From positions 1 through 42,584 of the forward strand of contig JAURFU010000012.1 of NCBI GenBank assembly GCA_030834165.1: DNA of 42,584 nucleotides, given 5' to 3'. The notes beneath the pieces are model-generated. The model searched no databases, was not told where the DNA came from, and saw nothing but the letters and a program-made list of their open reading frames with translations. Below are positions 9,701-17,786 of the stretch, in pieces. The translations under genes and the position numbers were made by a program. This DNA comes from Verrucomicrobiota bacterium (lineage in GTDB: Bacteria > Verrucomicrobiota > Verrucomicrobiia > Opitutales > UBA953). Positions within the stretch are counted from its first letter, which is position 1; every line of letters begins with the position of its first letter.

Positions 9701-9899
9701 TGCCGGCCTTCAGCGCTTCTTCGCGGATGTCGAGGCGCAGTCCGCCTTTGCGCGACTTCGGATCGAAGCCGTGGCAATGGAAGCAGGTATCCGACATGAT
9801 CGGACGGATGTCCCGGTTGAAGCGGACGGGCTCGTTCGTCGCGTCGGCGGCCGTCAGGCCGGCGGCAAGGGAGAGGCAGGCGAGCGTCGGAAAGCGCAT
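6756..9899 (-). CDS. PSCyt1-DUF1549-DUF1553 secreted di-heme protein (copy 2)
   Basis: 1047-residue exported protein. Signal peptide about 1-20; PSCyt1 heme motif C39-F-H-C42-H43; DUF1549 with second motif C326-A-E-C329-H330 followed by DHKFDP; DUF1553 in the last 300 residues, ending LLNSHEAITRY. Compared with copy 1 the N-terminal 150 residues align almost without gaps (RFNRDIRPI, KGGLRLD, PAGG). An Ala/Lys-rich low-complexity segment of about 40 residues (near residues 465-510) lies in the insert between DUF1549 and DUF1553. It is followed 4 bases later by its DUF1501 partner. The ATG at 9899 gives the signal peptide directly; an in-frame ATG 14 codons upstream would place hydrophilic residues before it. 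Role inferred: periplasmic redox or polysaccharide-linked function, unproven. Confidence 0.92.
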   Translation of the reverse strand: MRFPTLACLSLAAGLTAADATNEPVRFNRDIRPIMSDTCFHCHGFDPKSRKGGLRLDIREEALKAGKSGEIAIVPGKPDDSEIIKRIFSNDPADIMPEKEAHKTLTPAQKELFRRWVAQGAVYEPHWAYKPLEAPVVPTMPAGGKNPIDAFVAAKLAEKKTTLSPEANKERLLRRLSLDLTGLPPTPAETAAFVADNSADAFEKQVDRLLASPHFGERMAVWWLDIARFADTVGYHGDQNQRIFPYRDYVINAFNANKPFDVFTREQLAGDLLPNPTEEQLTASGYNRLNMMTREGGAQPKEYLAKYGAERVRSVSNAWLGSTFGCAECHDHKFDPIKSADFYSLQAFFADVKQWGVYANYNYTPEPELKGVGNEHPFFPEARVKNAYLAKQDARLRAELETHYAETAKALAADPKALAAYQAWQQGIKATLARHPSGLISPAGTSLLKSASPAASGKAAKAAAKNTEAAKAKMKAKAAVAPAPEATAFAADSLVKIPKALGKGDDFALRFDAPGSSVASVRIDLPKDSLPVDASANLGVRFAIADAKGKERGVGVTLADASHREPRYNSGVEQTDINGGWALKMPAADVHAVWILDAPVTLKSDEKFVVHLENAPALSLKISLSPLSHLDPLQVTSPANLAAAASAEPTTAVMPNFLVASATTRESLLKARALNTELRRQNHGYAWTMVTQATKPLEVRVLPRGNFLDQSGPVVLPSTPSFLPGLRTSTEQKRLTRLDLADWITSKDNPITARTFMNRLWQAFYGTGLTAVLDDLGSQGELPSHPELLEWLALEFRDKGWDVKRMIRLMVNSQTYRQSSSLRPDLKEIDPANRLLASQNPRRLDAEFIRDNALAVAGLLHATDIGGPSAKPYQPAGYYEPIQFPNRTYVASTGPDQWRRGLYMHWQRMFLHPMLVNFDAPARDECTALRSYSNTPQQALTLLNDPVFVEAARALAARLLATPAGADRLALAFRLAVGREIKPSERPSLEKLVADQKAYYAAHPEDATKLLKVGQSPAPAGVDPAELAAWTQACRVLLNSHEAITRY

Positions 9900-9971
9900 A
9901 GGGGATGTCGTTATGACACTCCCTATGCCGAAGGGTTTCAATCGATTAGTAGGGGGAATCCCCGTAGCGAC

Positions 9972-12056
9972 TCAACGAGCCTGCCAGTTCACCGCGTCGA
10001 TGACCACGTAGCCTTCGGCGGCCTCGTTCGAGATGATGACCGAGGCGGCCGTCTGGTCGGAGAAATCATAGGTGCCCAGGGACACCAGATGATCAGCCGG
10101 ACCCTTCGTCAGATTGACCACGAGGTCGGTCTGGCCACCCGCATGGATGATGCGCACCTTGGCCTTGGTCGCACGATTAGCGTTGGGCACGACGGCGAGG
10201 AAGACCTCGTGCTTGCCAGCTTTCGGGAGCTTGGCCGTGAACTTGGCGCTCGCGGGGCCTTCCTTGCCCCTGTCGTCGTGGTGATAGCCGGAACCGACGA
10301 AGCCGCCGTTGGCGGAACTATGTTTCCAGGCGCCCGTGCGCTCTGCAGCGTCATCATCCACCGTCACGCCGGGCAGGGTTTCCGGCGACTTGCCGGCGCC
10401 ATGGCCTTTCGGGGTTTCCTTGGAGGAGGCGTGTTCCAGGACCTGGCCGTCGGCGAGGAGGCGTTCGCGCAGGGCGGCGTAGGGCACGTCCTGGACGGCG
10501 AGGCCACCGTCGATCGCCAGCACGGCGGCCGTGGCGGCGGACTGGCCGAGGATCATGAAGACGGGCTCCATGCGGATCGAACCATACGCGATGTGGGTGG
10601 CGCTGCAGGCGACCGGCGCGAAGAGGTTGGCGCATTCGCCGCGCTTGGGCACCAGGGCGCCGTAGGCGATGGAGTAGGGGGAGATCGGCACGCCGATGTC
10701 GCCTTCGTTCTGGACGTGGCCTTCCGGCGTCACGTAACGGCGCACGTTATGGGAGTCGATGGTGTAGGAGCCCATGCCGACGGAATCGGGGGTGGGTTTC
10801 TTCTTCGTGAGTTCGTTTTCGGTCATCACGAACGAGCCGACCATGCGCCGCGCCTCGCGGACGTAGATCTGGTGCGGCCAGTGGCCGTTGTCCTTGAATT
10901 CGTCTTTCGGCAGGCCCCAGCGGTTGGCCTCCTCGCGGACGTCGGCCGGCACGCGGGGGTCGTTGGCGAGGAACCAGAGGAGTCCTTGCTGGTAGTCGCG
11001 ATGCTCCTGGATGATCTCCCGGCGGCGCTCGTAGGAGGCTTCCGGGTAGTCGTAGTTCATGCCGATGTTATCGAAGCTGAACGGGCCGTGGTTGTTCGTG
11101 TCGGTCTTGCGGTTAGGCAGGAGGTCGAACTTATGGAACGTCTGGCGCCAGCCGGCCTCGAGCACGCGGACCAGCAGTTCATATTGCGAAGCGTCGTAGT
11201 TCGCGGGCTTCGGGAAAGGGATGCGATTGTCGGGATGGTCCGTCGCGCACCAGCGGAAGCAGTAGGCCTGGACGCGCTTGTCACCTTCGCCTCGGACTCC
11301 CGGGGGTTCGGCTGAGATGCGGGGCAGCAGGCCCGAGGACGGGTCGCCGGGGACCTTGTAAGCGCTGATCGGCTTCTTCACCGCGCCGAAGTGGTGGCCG
11401 TGGTGGAGGATGCCGACCTGATTGCCGTTCCAGGTCTCACCGTAGACGGAGTTGGCTTCGCGGCCTACGTGATAGCTGACGCCCGCGGCGGCGATCAGGT
11501 CGCCCTCGTAGGTGGCGTCGATGAACATCTTGCCGGCGAAGGATTTGCCGGAGAGCATCGTGATCTGGGTGATGCGCCCGTTCTCGACGCGTACGCCTTT
11601 GGCGCGGTCGAGCCATTCGTCGCGGAGCACGGTCAGGCCGAATTCCTTCACGTAGTCCTCGAAGACCTTCTCCGCCACGCCAGGCTCGAAGATCCACATC
11701 GTCCGCTCATCCTTGTCCATCGCCACCGTGCCCTGGCCCTTGTTGCCGAAGGCCTCGGGACGCTGCCAGGCCCAGGTGGAGTCTTTCTGGTATTCCGCCC
11801 AGACGCGGTGATAGAAGTTGCGAGCGAGACCGCCGATGACGGCTTTGTTGCCCGTATCGGTGTAGCCGAGACCCCCGCTGCTGAGGCCGCCGAGGTGCCG
11901 GTCGGGGCCGACGATGATCACGGACTTGCCCATCTTCTTCGCCTGGACGGCGGCGATGACCCCGGCGGAGGTGCCGCCGTAGACGACGAGGTCATAGGTC
12001 TCCGCGGCGGTGAGGCGGAGCGCGCAGAGGCAGAGGAGGGAGAGGCGGAGGCACAT
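9972..12056 (-). CDS. secreted FAD-dependent oxidoreductase with golvesin-like C-terminal domain
   Basis: 694-residue protein of the FAD_oxidored (PF12831) type. Signal peptide about 1-17 (LSLLCLCALRLTAA). The dinucleotide-binding motif YGGTSAGVIAAVQA follows at about residues 24-37, then HLGGLSSGGLG, a family hallmark. From about residue 570 a beta-sandwich region with KHSSANGGFVGSGYHHDD and VPNANRATKAKVRI resembles the golvesin/xanthan-lyase C-terminal domain, which may bind carbohydrate. The reaction is unknown; oxidation of a sugar-like substrate is plausible. Last gene of a four-gene operon, 54 bases after the esterase. That gap carries the 20-mer repeat, and an in-frame ATG inside it (12095) would add 13 residues before the signal peptide, so 12056 is preferred. 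Confidence 0.88.
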   Translation of the reverse strand: MCLRLSLLCLCALRLTAAETYDLVVYGGTSAGVIAAVQAKKMGKSVIIVGPDRHLGGLSSGGLGYTDTGNKAVIGGLARNFYHRVWAEYQKDSTWAWQRPEAFGNKGQGTVAMDKDERTMWIFEPGVAEKVFEDYVKEFGLTVLRDEWLDRAKGVRVENGRITQITMLSGKSFAGKMFIDATYEGDLIAAAGVSYHVGREANSVYGETWNGNQVGILHHGHHFGAVKKPISAYKVPGDPSSGLLPRISAEPPGVRGEGDKRVQAYCFRWCATDHPDNRIPFPKPANYDASQYELLVRVLEAGWRQTFHKFDLLPNRKTDTNNHGPFSFDNIGMNYDYPEASYERRREIIQEHRDYQQGLLWFLANDPRVPADVREEANRWGLPKDEFKDNGHWPHQIYVREARRMVGSFVMTENELTKKKPTPDSVGMGSYTIDSHNVRRYVTPEGHVQNEGDIGVPISPYSIAYGALVPKRGECANLFAPVACSATHIAYGSIRMEPVFMILGQSAATAAVLAIDGGLAVQDVPYAALRERLLADGQVLEHASSKETPKGHGAGKSPETLPGVTVDDDAAERTGAWKHSSANGGFVGSGYHHDDRGKEGPASAKFTAKLPKAGKHEVFLAVVPNANRATKAKVRIIHAGGQTDLVVNLTKGPADHLVSLGTYDFSDQTAASVIISNEAAEGYVVIDAVNWQAR

Positions 12057-12063
12057 CGATTTC

Positions 12064-12083
12064 GAGGACAAGAGGGCCGGAGG
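12064..12083. repeat. intergenic 20-mer repeat, copy 2
   Basis: Identical to the 20-mer at 4562-4581 (one further G matches on the right side). It sits in the gap between the esterase and the FAD oxidoreductase, just before the oxidoreductase start, and so lies in the message between two cistrons. Confidence 0.7.
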
Positions 12084-12110
12084 GCACGAGGACATGAAGG
12101 GGAGGTTTGT

Positions 12111-12956
12111 TCAACGGTGGGCTGACTGTTTCGCGATGAAGCTGAGGATCGCGAGACGGGCGGGGTCGTCGAGGTGGCGGAGGCCATGACCGACGGTGGC
12201 GTGGTCGCGTCCTTCGACGCGGAGGGAGTAGTTCTCGGTGTGACCGGCCGCCTTCAGGGTGGCCACGAAGAACTGGTTCTCCTCCGCGCGGCTGATCATG
12301 TCGTTCTGGGCGTAGATCGTGAGCACCGGCGGCAGGGACTTGCGGATATGGAACGCCGGCGCCGCGGCGTCGGAAGTGATGCCGTAGCGGGGCTGGCCGC
12401 GTTCTTCGCGCACCGTGAAGTGGGTCAGCACCTGTCCGCTGACCTGGGCGACGCCGGCTACGGAGCCCAGCGTGAGTCCGTGGGGTTTGAGCCGCTCGGG
12501 GTCGAAGGCCACGAGCAGGGACAGATAGCCCCCGGCGGAATGTCCGCCGATGAACACCTTACGGGGATCGCCGCCGTGTTCGGCGATATGCTTGACCGTC
12601 CAGGCGAAGGCGGCGGCGGCGTCGTCGACGTAGGCCGGATACTTCGCCTTCGGGCTGAGCCGGTAGTCGGGGGTCACCACGGCGACGCCCGCCTGGGCGA
12701 AGCTCTCGCGGATCTCGGCGCAGTATTCGCCGCGCAGGTCTTTGGAGCCGTTCTTCAGCCCGCCGCCGTAGAACCAGACGAAGGTCGGGAACCCCTTGGC
12801 GCCGACGGGGACGGTGAGGTCGAGCTTGCAGCGTTCCTGCTCGTAGGGCGTGAGCGAGACGACGTCGTCCTTGTAGGCGACGTCCTTCACCACCTTGGTC
12901 TCGAGCGCCCAGGCCGAGGAGACGGCGACGCTCAGCAGCAGGGCGAGGAGGCGCAT
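12111..12956 (-). CDS. secreted alpha/beta-hydrolase (esterase/lipase-like)
   Basis: 281-residue exported hydrolase. Signal peptide about 1-18. The oxyanion-hole motif is FYGGGL (about 62-67) and the nucleophile elbow is G-H-S140-A-G-G. Asp219 in YAQNDM and His252 in GRDHATVGHG complete a probable triad. This fits the BD-FAE/carboxylesterase group acting on small esters, such as acetyl groups on glycans; the exact substrate is an inference from the neighbours. Its start codon overlaps the DUF1501 stop as TGATG, so the two are translationally coupled. The upstream gene is frameshifted, which could reduce coupling if the frameshift is real. Confidence 0.88.
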   Translation of the reverse strand: MRLLALLLSVAVSSAWALETKVVKDVAYKDDVVSLTPYEQERCKLDLTVPVGAKGFPTFVWFYGGGLKNGSKDLRGEYCAEIRESFAQAGVAVVTPDYRLSPKAKYPAYVDDAAAAFAWTVKHIAEHGGDPRKVFIGGHSAGGYLSLLVAFDPERLKPHGLTLGSVAGVAQVSGQVLTHFTVREERGQPRYGITSDAAAPAFHIRKSLPPVLTIYAQNDMISRAEENQFFVATLKAAGHTENYSLRVEGRDHATVGHGLRHLDDPARLAILSFIAKQSAHR

Positions 12957-14394
12957 CAGGCGATCAGCGATTGGACGATCTTGCCGTGGACGTCGGTGAG
13001 GCGGAAGTCGCGGCCCGAACTGCGGAAGGTGAACTCTTCGTGATTGAAGCCGAGGAGGCGGAGGATGGTAGCGTGCAGGTCGTGGACGTGGACGACGTCC
13101 TTGACGGCCTTGAAGCCGAACTCGTCGCTCTCGCCGTGGACGTGGCCGGGCTTCACGCCGCCGCCGGCCATCCACATCGTGAAGCCGTGGCTGTTATGGT
13201 CGCGGCCGTTGATCTTGCCGGCGTTGGAGCCCGGGGTCGGGAGTTCGACGGTCGGGGTGCGGCCGAATTCGCCGCCCCAGATGACGAGGGTCTCCTCGAG
13301 CATGCCGAGGCGCTTCAGGTCGGTGAGCAAGGCCGCGATCGGCTGGTCGGCCTCCATCGCCAGGCGCTTGTGGTTCTTCTCCAGGTCGTCGTGGCTGTCC
13401 CACGGCTGGCCGGCCCCGTGCCAGAGCTGGATGAAGCGCACGCCGCGTTCGGCGAGGCGACGGGCGATGAGGAACTGGCGGCCGAGGGTCGTGTCGCCGT
13501 ACATCTCACGGGTCTTTTCGGACTCACGGCCGATGTCGAAGGCGTCGGTCGCCTCGAGCTGCATGCGGTAGGCCATCTCGAAGGACTGCGCGCGCGCCTC
13601 GAGGGCGGCGTCCTGCGGGCGGACGGACTGATGCGCGGCGTTCAGCTTGGCGAGCAGGTCGAGCTGCTTGCGTTGGGCCGGACGGGAGAGTCCGAAGTTG
13701 CGGATGTTCTCGACCAGTTCCTCCACGGTGCGCTTGGAGGTGTCGACGTAGTTGCCTTGGTAGACGCCGGGGAGGAAGCCGCACTGCCAGTTCTGCGTCT
13801 CCTGGATCGGGAAGCCGCCGGGGCAGAGCGTCATGAAGCCGGGCAGGTTCTCGTTCTCGGAACCGAGACCGTAGTCGACCCAGGAGCCGATGGAGGGCGC
13901 ACCTGGCGGGCTTCGCCGCAGTTCATCAGCAGCAACGACGGCTCGTGGTTGGGCACGTCGGCCTTCATCGAGCGGATGACGCAGAGGTCGTCGGCGTGCT
14001 GGGCGGTCTTTTCGAAGAGCTCGCTGACCTCGAGGCCGCTCTTGCCGTAGCGCTTCCAGGTGAACGGCGAACGGAAGGCGGCGCCGGTGCGGCGTTCGGT
14101 CGCGATGTAGTCGCCGGGGAGTTTCTGGCCGTGGTATTTGTCGAGGGCCACCTTGCGGTCGAAGGTGTCGACCTGCGAGGCGCCGCCGTTGGCGAAGATG
14201 TGGATGACGCGCTTGGCCTTGCAGGGCAGCGGAGGCTTGCGCGCGGCGAGCGGGCGCAGCGGGTCGACGCGGATGTCGGCGCCGCGCAGCTCCTGCTGGA
14301 GCAGGGAGGCCATGGCCACGCCGCCGAGGCCCATGCCGATGCGGCGGAGGAACTCGCGTCGCGAGCCGAGGGAGAGGGGGTCGAGGTGGAGCAT
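12956..14394 (-). pseudogene. DUF1501 gene interrupted by a single-base frameshift
   Basis: The locus encodes a full-length DUF1501 protein (about 479 residues) only if one base is restored. The first part (14394 to about 13900) has a Tat signal, GSRREFLRRIGMGLGG, then FANGGASQVDTFDRK and ends in frame at MNCGEARQVRP. The family motif that should follow, SIGSWVDYGLGSENENLPGF, is in the next frame and continues to 12956 with WGGEFGRTP, GRDHNSHG and HDLHATILRLLGFNHEEF. The break is at the G run 13895-13897 (C run on the coding strand), where one C seems to be missing. Unrepaired, translation gives 187 residues and stops at 13831. All catalytic-looking motifs past the break are intact, so this is either a very recent mutation or a homopolymer sequencing error. 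Start overlaps the upstream stop, and stop overlaps the esterase start, both as TGATG. Confidence 0.85.
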
Positions 14395-17300
14395 CAGTCG
14401 GCGAAGTTGAACTCGTTGCTTTGGAGGAGGACCTGGGCGAACGTGGAGAGGGCGGATTGGCGGTCGGGCTTCCGGCCGAATTCGGCCACGGCGGAGCTGA
14501 TGACCTCGCCGGTCTTGGCGTCCTTGATCACCGGGGACCAGGAGAAGCCGTCGCTGTTGGAGTTGCGGTGATTGTCGGCGATGAAGTCGACCGTCTCGCC
14601 GGCGAGGAGTTCGACTTCCGGGACGAGCACGGGCTGCTTGGCACCGCCGGCGACGACGGCCTCCTTCAGCAGGCCCCGTCGGGTGGAGACGATGCGGGCG
14701 CGGACGCCGTCGCTGGCCTTGCTGCCGACCTGCAGTTCGCCTTCGAGCCGGTAGGTGCCCGCGCTGCCGGCGGTCCAGCGGCGGATGGCCGCGAGCTCAG
14801 GCTTGTCGCCGGGGTGTCCGCCCTTCGCGGAGAGGAAGACGAAGGAGAACTTCTTGTCCGGGACCTTGTCCGTGGGCGAGACGCGGTCCTTGGTGCGCAC
14901 GGTCATCTCGGTGAACCGCAGCTGCTTGGCCGCAGGGTCCCAGGCGCCGTAGCCGTAGCTCCAGGCGGCGGGCGCCGGGGCCGCGGCGGCTTCGCGCAGG
15001 TAATCAAGCGCGAGGGCGGTCTCGGCCGCCTTCGGTTCGCGGGCCAGGATCGTGCGATACAGGAAGGCCACGCGGGCGGCGTCATCCGGCTGGGCGGCGG
15101 ATTTCGCGGCGAGCTCGTCGCTCAGCGTGCGTCCGAAGGGATGGTTGAGCATCCACAGCGACTGCTGCGGGGTGGTCGTCTGGTTGCGCCGCGGCACGTG
15201 GTAGTCCGGGTTGGCGAAGTCGAAGGTCCGGAAGAAGGCCGGGAGGTTCTGGCGGTCGATGTGGCCGTAGATCGTGCGGCGCGGTTCGTCGAAGCGGGCG
15301 ACAAGGTCGAACGGCTGCCCGCCGAACTTGGGGGCTTCGAGTCGTCCGGCCACGCGGAGCATGCTGTCGCGCATCGCTTCGAAATCCAGACGACGCCGCT
15401 GGGCGCGCCAGAAGAGCGAGTTGTCCGGATCCTTGGCCTGGGCTTCGGGACGCAGGTCGGCGCTCTGCAGGAAGGTGCGCGAGAGGACGATGCCGCGGAT
15501 CAGCTTCTTCGTCGACCAACCGTCGCGGACGAAGGAGCTCGCCAGGTGATCGAGCAGGGCGGGGTTCTTCGGCGCGGGCGTGCGGACGCCGAGGTCGCTC
15601 GGGGTCTCGATGAGCGGCTGGCCGAGGAGGTGCATCCAGACGCGGTTGACCATGACGCGCGCGGTCAGCGGGTTGGTCGGGCTCGCGATGGCGTTGGCCA
15701 GGTCGAGGCGTCCGCTGCCTTGGGTGAACTCCTTGGGCGGGCCGTCGGAAAGGATCGAAAGATACTGACGCGGCACCTTCTTGCCGGGCCGGGACGGACT
15801 GCCGCGGAGGAAGACCACGCCTTGGACGGCCTTGGGCTTGTCCACCAGGGCCATGGCGTGCGGCGGGCTCTTTGTGCTGGTCGCCTTGTAGCCCGAGACG
15901 TCGATCTGCAGCTTGTTGCGCGTGTTGCGGTCGGCGACGTTGTAGGTGCCGATGAGCGAGGCAGGCGTCATGGCGGTCGGGCCGGTCGGGTGCAGGATCA
16001 GCTCCCGCCAAGGCTTCCACTCGGCGCGGGCGGCGTGGTCGGACTTGCGGGCTTCGGAGAGCAGCGCGGCGTAGGTGGCGGTCAGCTCGGAGAGCTTCGC
16101 GGGGGCCTTGGCCTGCAGGCGGGCGCGCAGGAGCGGGTCGGCGAACTGGGTCGGCTGAGCGAGCAGGGCGGCGAAGCGCTTCGGGAATTCCGCATCGGCG
16201 ACGCCATGCAGGCTCACCCAGGCGCCCCAGGCCGGGTCGGTCGCCGTCAGCTTGGGCTTGAGGGCGTTCTTCCAGCCCCCGAGCACGGCGGCGTAGAGGT
16301 TGGCGGCCTTGGCTTTCTGATTGGCGTCGAGTTTGGAATCCTTGAACGACTCCTGGGCGAGGTTCAGGTAGGCCGCGGTCTTTTCCGGAGAGTAGGACAG
16401 TTCGTACCGGCTCTGGATGAAGTCATTTAGTTTCTTCTGGCGGACGGCGAGTTCGGCTTCGAACTCCTCGGTCTCCTTGGTGCGGGTGAACGGCTTGAGC
16501 GGCGGGAGCTCCTTGGGTTCCTCGCTGGAATTGAAGATCGCGTAGAGGGAGTAATATTCGGTCGTCGGCAAGGGGTCGAACTTGTGGTCGTGGCAGCGCG
16601 CGCACGCCATCGTCAGGCCTTGGGTGCCGCGCATGACGACATCGATGCGGTCGTCGATGATGTCGGGCGTGCTGTTGAGGAAACGACGGCCGAGCGTCAG
16701 GAAGCCCAGCGCCGCGAGGTCCTGGTTCTGTTCGGGGTCCTTGACGATCTGGTCCGCCGCGATCTGCAGCCGCAGGAACTGGTCGTAGGGAAGGTCCTGG
16801 TTGAAGGCCTTCACGACCCAGTCGCGATAGGTGTAGGCGTAGGGATAGCGGCGCTCTTCCTGGAAGACGTAGCCCTTGGTGTCGGAGTAACGCGCGACGT
16901 CGAGCCAGTGACGGCCCCAGCGTTCGCCGAAGGCGGGCGCGGCCAGCAGGCGGTCCACGAGTTTCTCGGTCGCCTGCGGATCCTTGTCGCCGACGTAAGC
17001 GGCGATCTCGGCCGCGGTAGGATTGAATCCCCAGAGGGCCAGCGTGAGCCGACGGATGATGACTTCGCGCGGGGCCTCCGGGTTGAAGTCCAGTCCGGCG
17101 TATTTCAGCTGGGCCAGCACGAAGCGGTCAAGCGGCTGCCGGACCTTGGCGGCGTCGGCCGAGGCGAGGGCGGGCGCGGCCGGCGCCTTCACGGGCTGGA
17201 AGGCCCAGTGCTTGCGGGGATCCTGGGCGAGCGGCTTCGCTTCGTCCGGCCATGGCAGACCTTGACGCACCCATTCGGTCAGCGCCGCGATCGCCTTGGG

Positions 17301-17618
17301 CGGCAGCTTCTCGTCTTCACCGGGCATGGCGTAGACGTCCTTGGCTTTGACATGGTTGACGGAAAGGATCAGCCGGCTGAGCTCAGGTTTGCCCGGGACG
17401 ACGACCGGGCCGACTTCGCCGCCTTTGAGCACGAACTCACGCGCGTCGAGGCGGAGGCCGGACTTCTGCTTTTTCTCGCCATGGCACTTATAGCAATGTT
17501 CGGCGAGGACCGGCCGGACTTCCTTTTCGAAGAACTCCAGCTGTGCCGGGCCGGAAGGTTCGCCCGCCGACGCCACGACGGCGAAGGAAAGTGAGCCAAT
17601 GAAGAGCCGGAAAGACAT
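14394..17618 (-). CDS. PSCyt1-DUF1549-DUF1553 secreted di-heme protein (copy 3)
   Basis: 1074-residue exported protein and first gene of a four-gene operon. Signal peptide about 1-18; heme motif C42-Y-K-C45-H46 within FFEKEVRPVLAEHCYKCHG, a PSCyt1 subtype different from copies 1 and 2; DUF1549 with second motif C339-A-R-C342-H343 and DHKFDP; then DUF1553. Near the C-terminus (about residues 900-1045) an extra beta-rich segment is inserted before the final LLQSNEFNFAD, containing AGTYRLEGELQV and AGETVDFIADNHRNSNSDGF. It looks like a carbohydrate-binding-type sandwich. The stop overlaps the DUF1501 start (TGATG). The ATG at 17618 was chosen because the signal peptide starts there. It diverges from the plus-strand propeller gene at 17787, with 168 bases between. 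Confidence 0.92.
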   Translation of the reverse strand: MSFRLFIGSLSFAVVASAGEPSGPAQLEFFEKEVRPVLAEHCYKCHGEKKQKSGLRLDAREFVLKGGEVGPVVVPGKPELSRLILSVNHVKAKDVYAMPGEDEKLPPKAIAALTEWVRQGLPWPDEAKPLAQDPRKHWAFQPVKAPAAPALASADAAKVRQPLDRFVLAQLKYAGLDFNPEAPREVIIRRLTLALWGFNPTAAEIAAYVGDKDPQATEKLVDRLLAAPAFGERWGRHWLDVARYSDTKGYVFQEERRYPYAYTYRDWVVKAFNQDLPYDQFLRLQIAADQIVKDPEQNQDLAALGFLTLGRRFLNSTPDIIDDRIDVVMRGTQGLTMACARCHDHKFDPLPTTEYYSLYAIFNSSEEPKELPPLKPFTRTKETEEFEAELAVRQKKLNDFIQSRYELSYSPEKTAAYLNLAQESFKDSKLDANQKAKAANLYAAVLGGWKNALKPKLTATDPAWGAWVSLHGVADAEFPKRFAALLAQPTQFADPLLRARLQAKAPAKLSELTATYAALLSEARKSDHAARAEWKPWRELILHPTGPTAMTPASLIGTYNVADRNTRNKLQIDVSGYKATSTKSPPHAMALVDKPKAVQGVVFLRGSPSRPGKKVPRQYLSILSDGPPKEFTQGSGRLDLANAIASPTNPLTARVMVNRVWMHLLGQPLIETPSDLGVRTPAPKNPALLDHLASSFVRDGWSTKKLIRGIVLSRTFLQSADLRPEAQAKDPDNSLFWRAQRRRLDFEAMRDSMLRVAGRLEAPKFGGQPFDLVARFDEPRRTIYGHIDRQNLPAFFRTFDFANPDYHVPRRNQTTTPQQSLWMLNHPFGRTLSDELAAKSAAQPDDAARVAFLYRTILAREPKAAETALALDYLREAAAAPAPAAWSYGYGAWDPAAKQLRFTEMTVRTKDRVSPTDKVPDKKFSFVFLSAKGGHPGDKPELAAIRRWTAGSAGTYRLEGELQVGSKASDGVRARIVSTRRGLLKEAVVAGGAKQPVLVPEVELLAGETVDFIADNHRNSNSDGFSWSPVIKDAKTGEVISSAVAEFGRKPDRQSALSTFAQVLLQSNEFNFAD

Positions 17619-17786
17619 CAGGAAAGGGTAAGACAGGGCGGGATGCCCTAAGTTCCTCAAACGTGTTGGCTGTCATCGGGATGTAAAGCCGTTGGTGGGG
17701 TTTTTGCGGGAAAGCGCCCTCCGACCCTCGGTTAGGGTTTGAACCCTCCGTCAAAGGTGCTGTCTTGAGGACTCCCCTGATACCTC
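17619..17786. promoter_or_regulatory. divergent promoter region between two secreted-protein operons
   Basis: A 168-base gap separates two divergently transcribed genes, so promoters for both must lie here. It contains a 14-base palindrome AGGGTTTGAACCCT (17734-17747), 40 bases before the plus-strand start, which could be an operator. No convincing -35/-10 pair could be picked for either direction. Confidence 0.45.

Noticed and set aside
6750-11315. A 1521-codon open frame on the plus strand opposite the PSCyt1 and FAD oxidoreductase genes
   Set aside because: It is the antisense shadow of well-supported minus-strand genes; its product is Arg/Gly/Val/Glu-rich with no domain, as expected from high-GC codon bias.
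13895-13897. Programmed ribosomal frameshifting as explanation of the split DUF1501 gene
   Set aside because: No slippery heptamer or downstream pseudoknot was recognised, and the other DUF1501 genes here are unbroken; mutation or sequencing error is simpler.
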